From Ophiura sarsii (lineage: Eukaryota; Echinodermata; Ophiuroidea; Amphilepidida; Ophiuridae), in assembly GCA_035610835.1 (NCBI GenBank), contig CM069445.1, positions 81,479,786 through 81,543,785 of the forward strand: a DNA stretch of 64,000 nucleotides, written 5' to 3'. The position numbers were made by a program, and so were the translations under genes. The notes under the pieces were generated by a model, which did not search any database, was not told the origin of the DNA, and saw only the letters and a program-made list of their open reading frames with translations. This document shows, in pieces, positions 63,826 through 64,000 of this stretch. Within the stretch, counting starts at the first letter, position 1; each line of letters opens with the position of its first letter.

Positions 63826-64000
63826 AGTTATTTATATAAGTTATTTATATTATGATAATACGTATAACTTACCAACTTATCTTAGTTACGGATTATTGAA
63901 AATCACTTTAAATCCATTTAATACCTCAAATGTAGTTTAGTTCTTTTTTTTCAGGAATTTTAGTCATTGGTTGGATAAAAGACTTTGAATGATTTTGACC

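Noticed and set aside
1..64000. CRISPR arrays, operons, prophage or viral genes
   Set aside because: No regularly spaced repeats with unique spacers, no dense coding, and introns in the only recognised gene; the DNA is eukaryotic.

Overview
This is eukaryotic, intron-rich, AT-rich DNA packed with short DNA transposons. The mix (TTAA-type Kolobok/piggyBac-like, PIF/Harbinger-like, hAT, Tc1/mariner-like and tRNA-derived SINE elements, with few and short coding exons) fits an invertebrate animal. A marine deuterostome such as an echinoderm, hemichordate or lancelet is my best guess, but the sequence does not settle the species. There are no bacterial genes, operons, CRISPR arrays or viral genes.

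The one gene I recognise with confidence is a sterol O-acyltransferase (SOAT/ACAT, MBOAT family), on the + strand and present twice. Copy A runs from a likely start exon at 13934 to an exon ending at 48448. That last exon stops inside the family motif FYxDWWN, just before a 100-base run of N at 48487-48586. Copy B starts at exon 2 (53491) and runs past exon 9 (62384) to the window end. Exon order, reading frame and splice phase agree throughout, with one short exon (E5) being tentative. The active-site histidine and C-terminal membrane segments are not in the window for either copy. A second, intronless reading frame at 8633-9055 encodes a 140-residue protein with an N-terminal MGCGSS lipidation signal that I cannot assign to a family.

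Layout: 1-7.9 kb holds transposons, an inverted repeat array and a GATGAA microsatellite. 7.9-9.1 kb holds the small gene. 9.1-13.9 kb holds more transposons, several nested. 13.9-48.4 kb is SOAT copy A. Its introns carry a 6.3-kb tandem duplication (25351-31696 and 31698-37859) that duplicates one symmetric exon in frame, and a 7.9-kb TTAA element with long inverted repeats (37211-45145). 48.6-49.6 kb is a 155-bp satellite arranged head to head beside the gap. 51.3-64 kb is SOAT copy B.

Comparing A with B gives precise empty and filled sites for about a dozen transposons, which fixes their ends and target-site duplications from this window alone. Copies A and B may be a true tandem duplication or two haplotypes placed end to end in the assembly; the fixed-size gap, the high similarity and the missing exon 1 in B make the haplotype explanation at least as likely.
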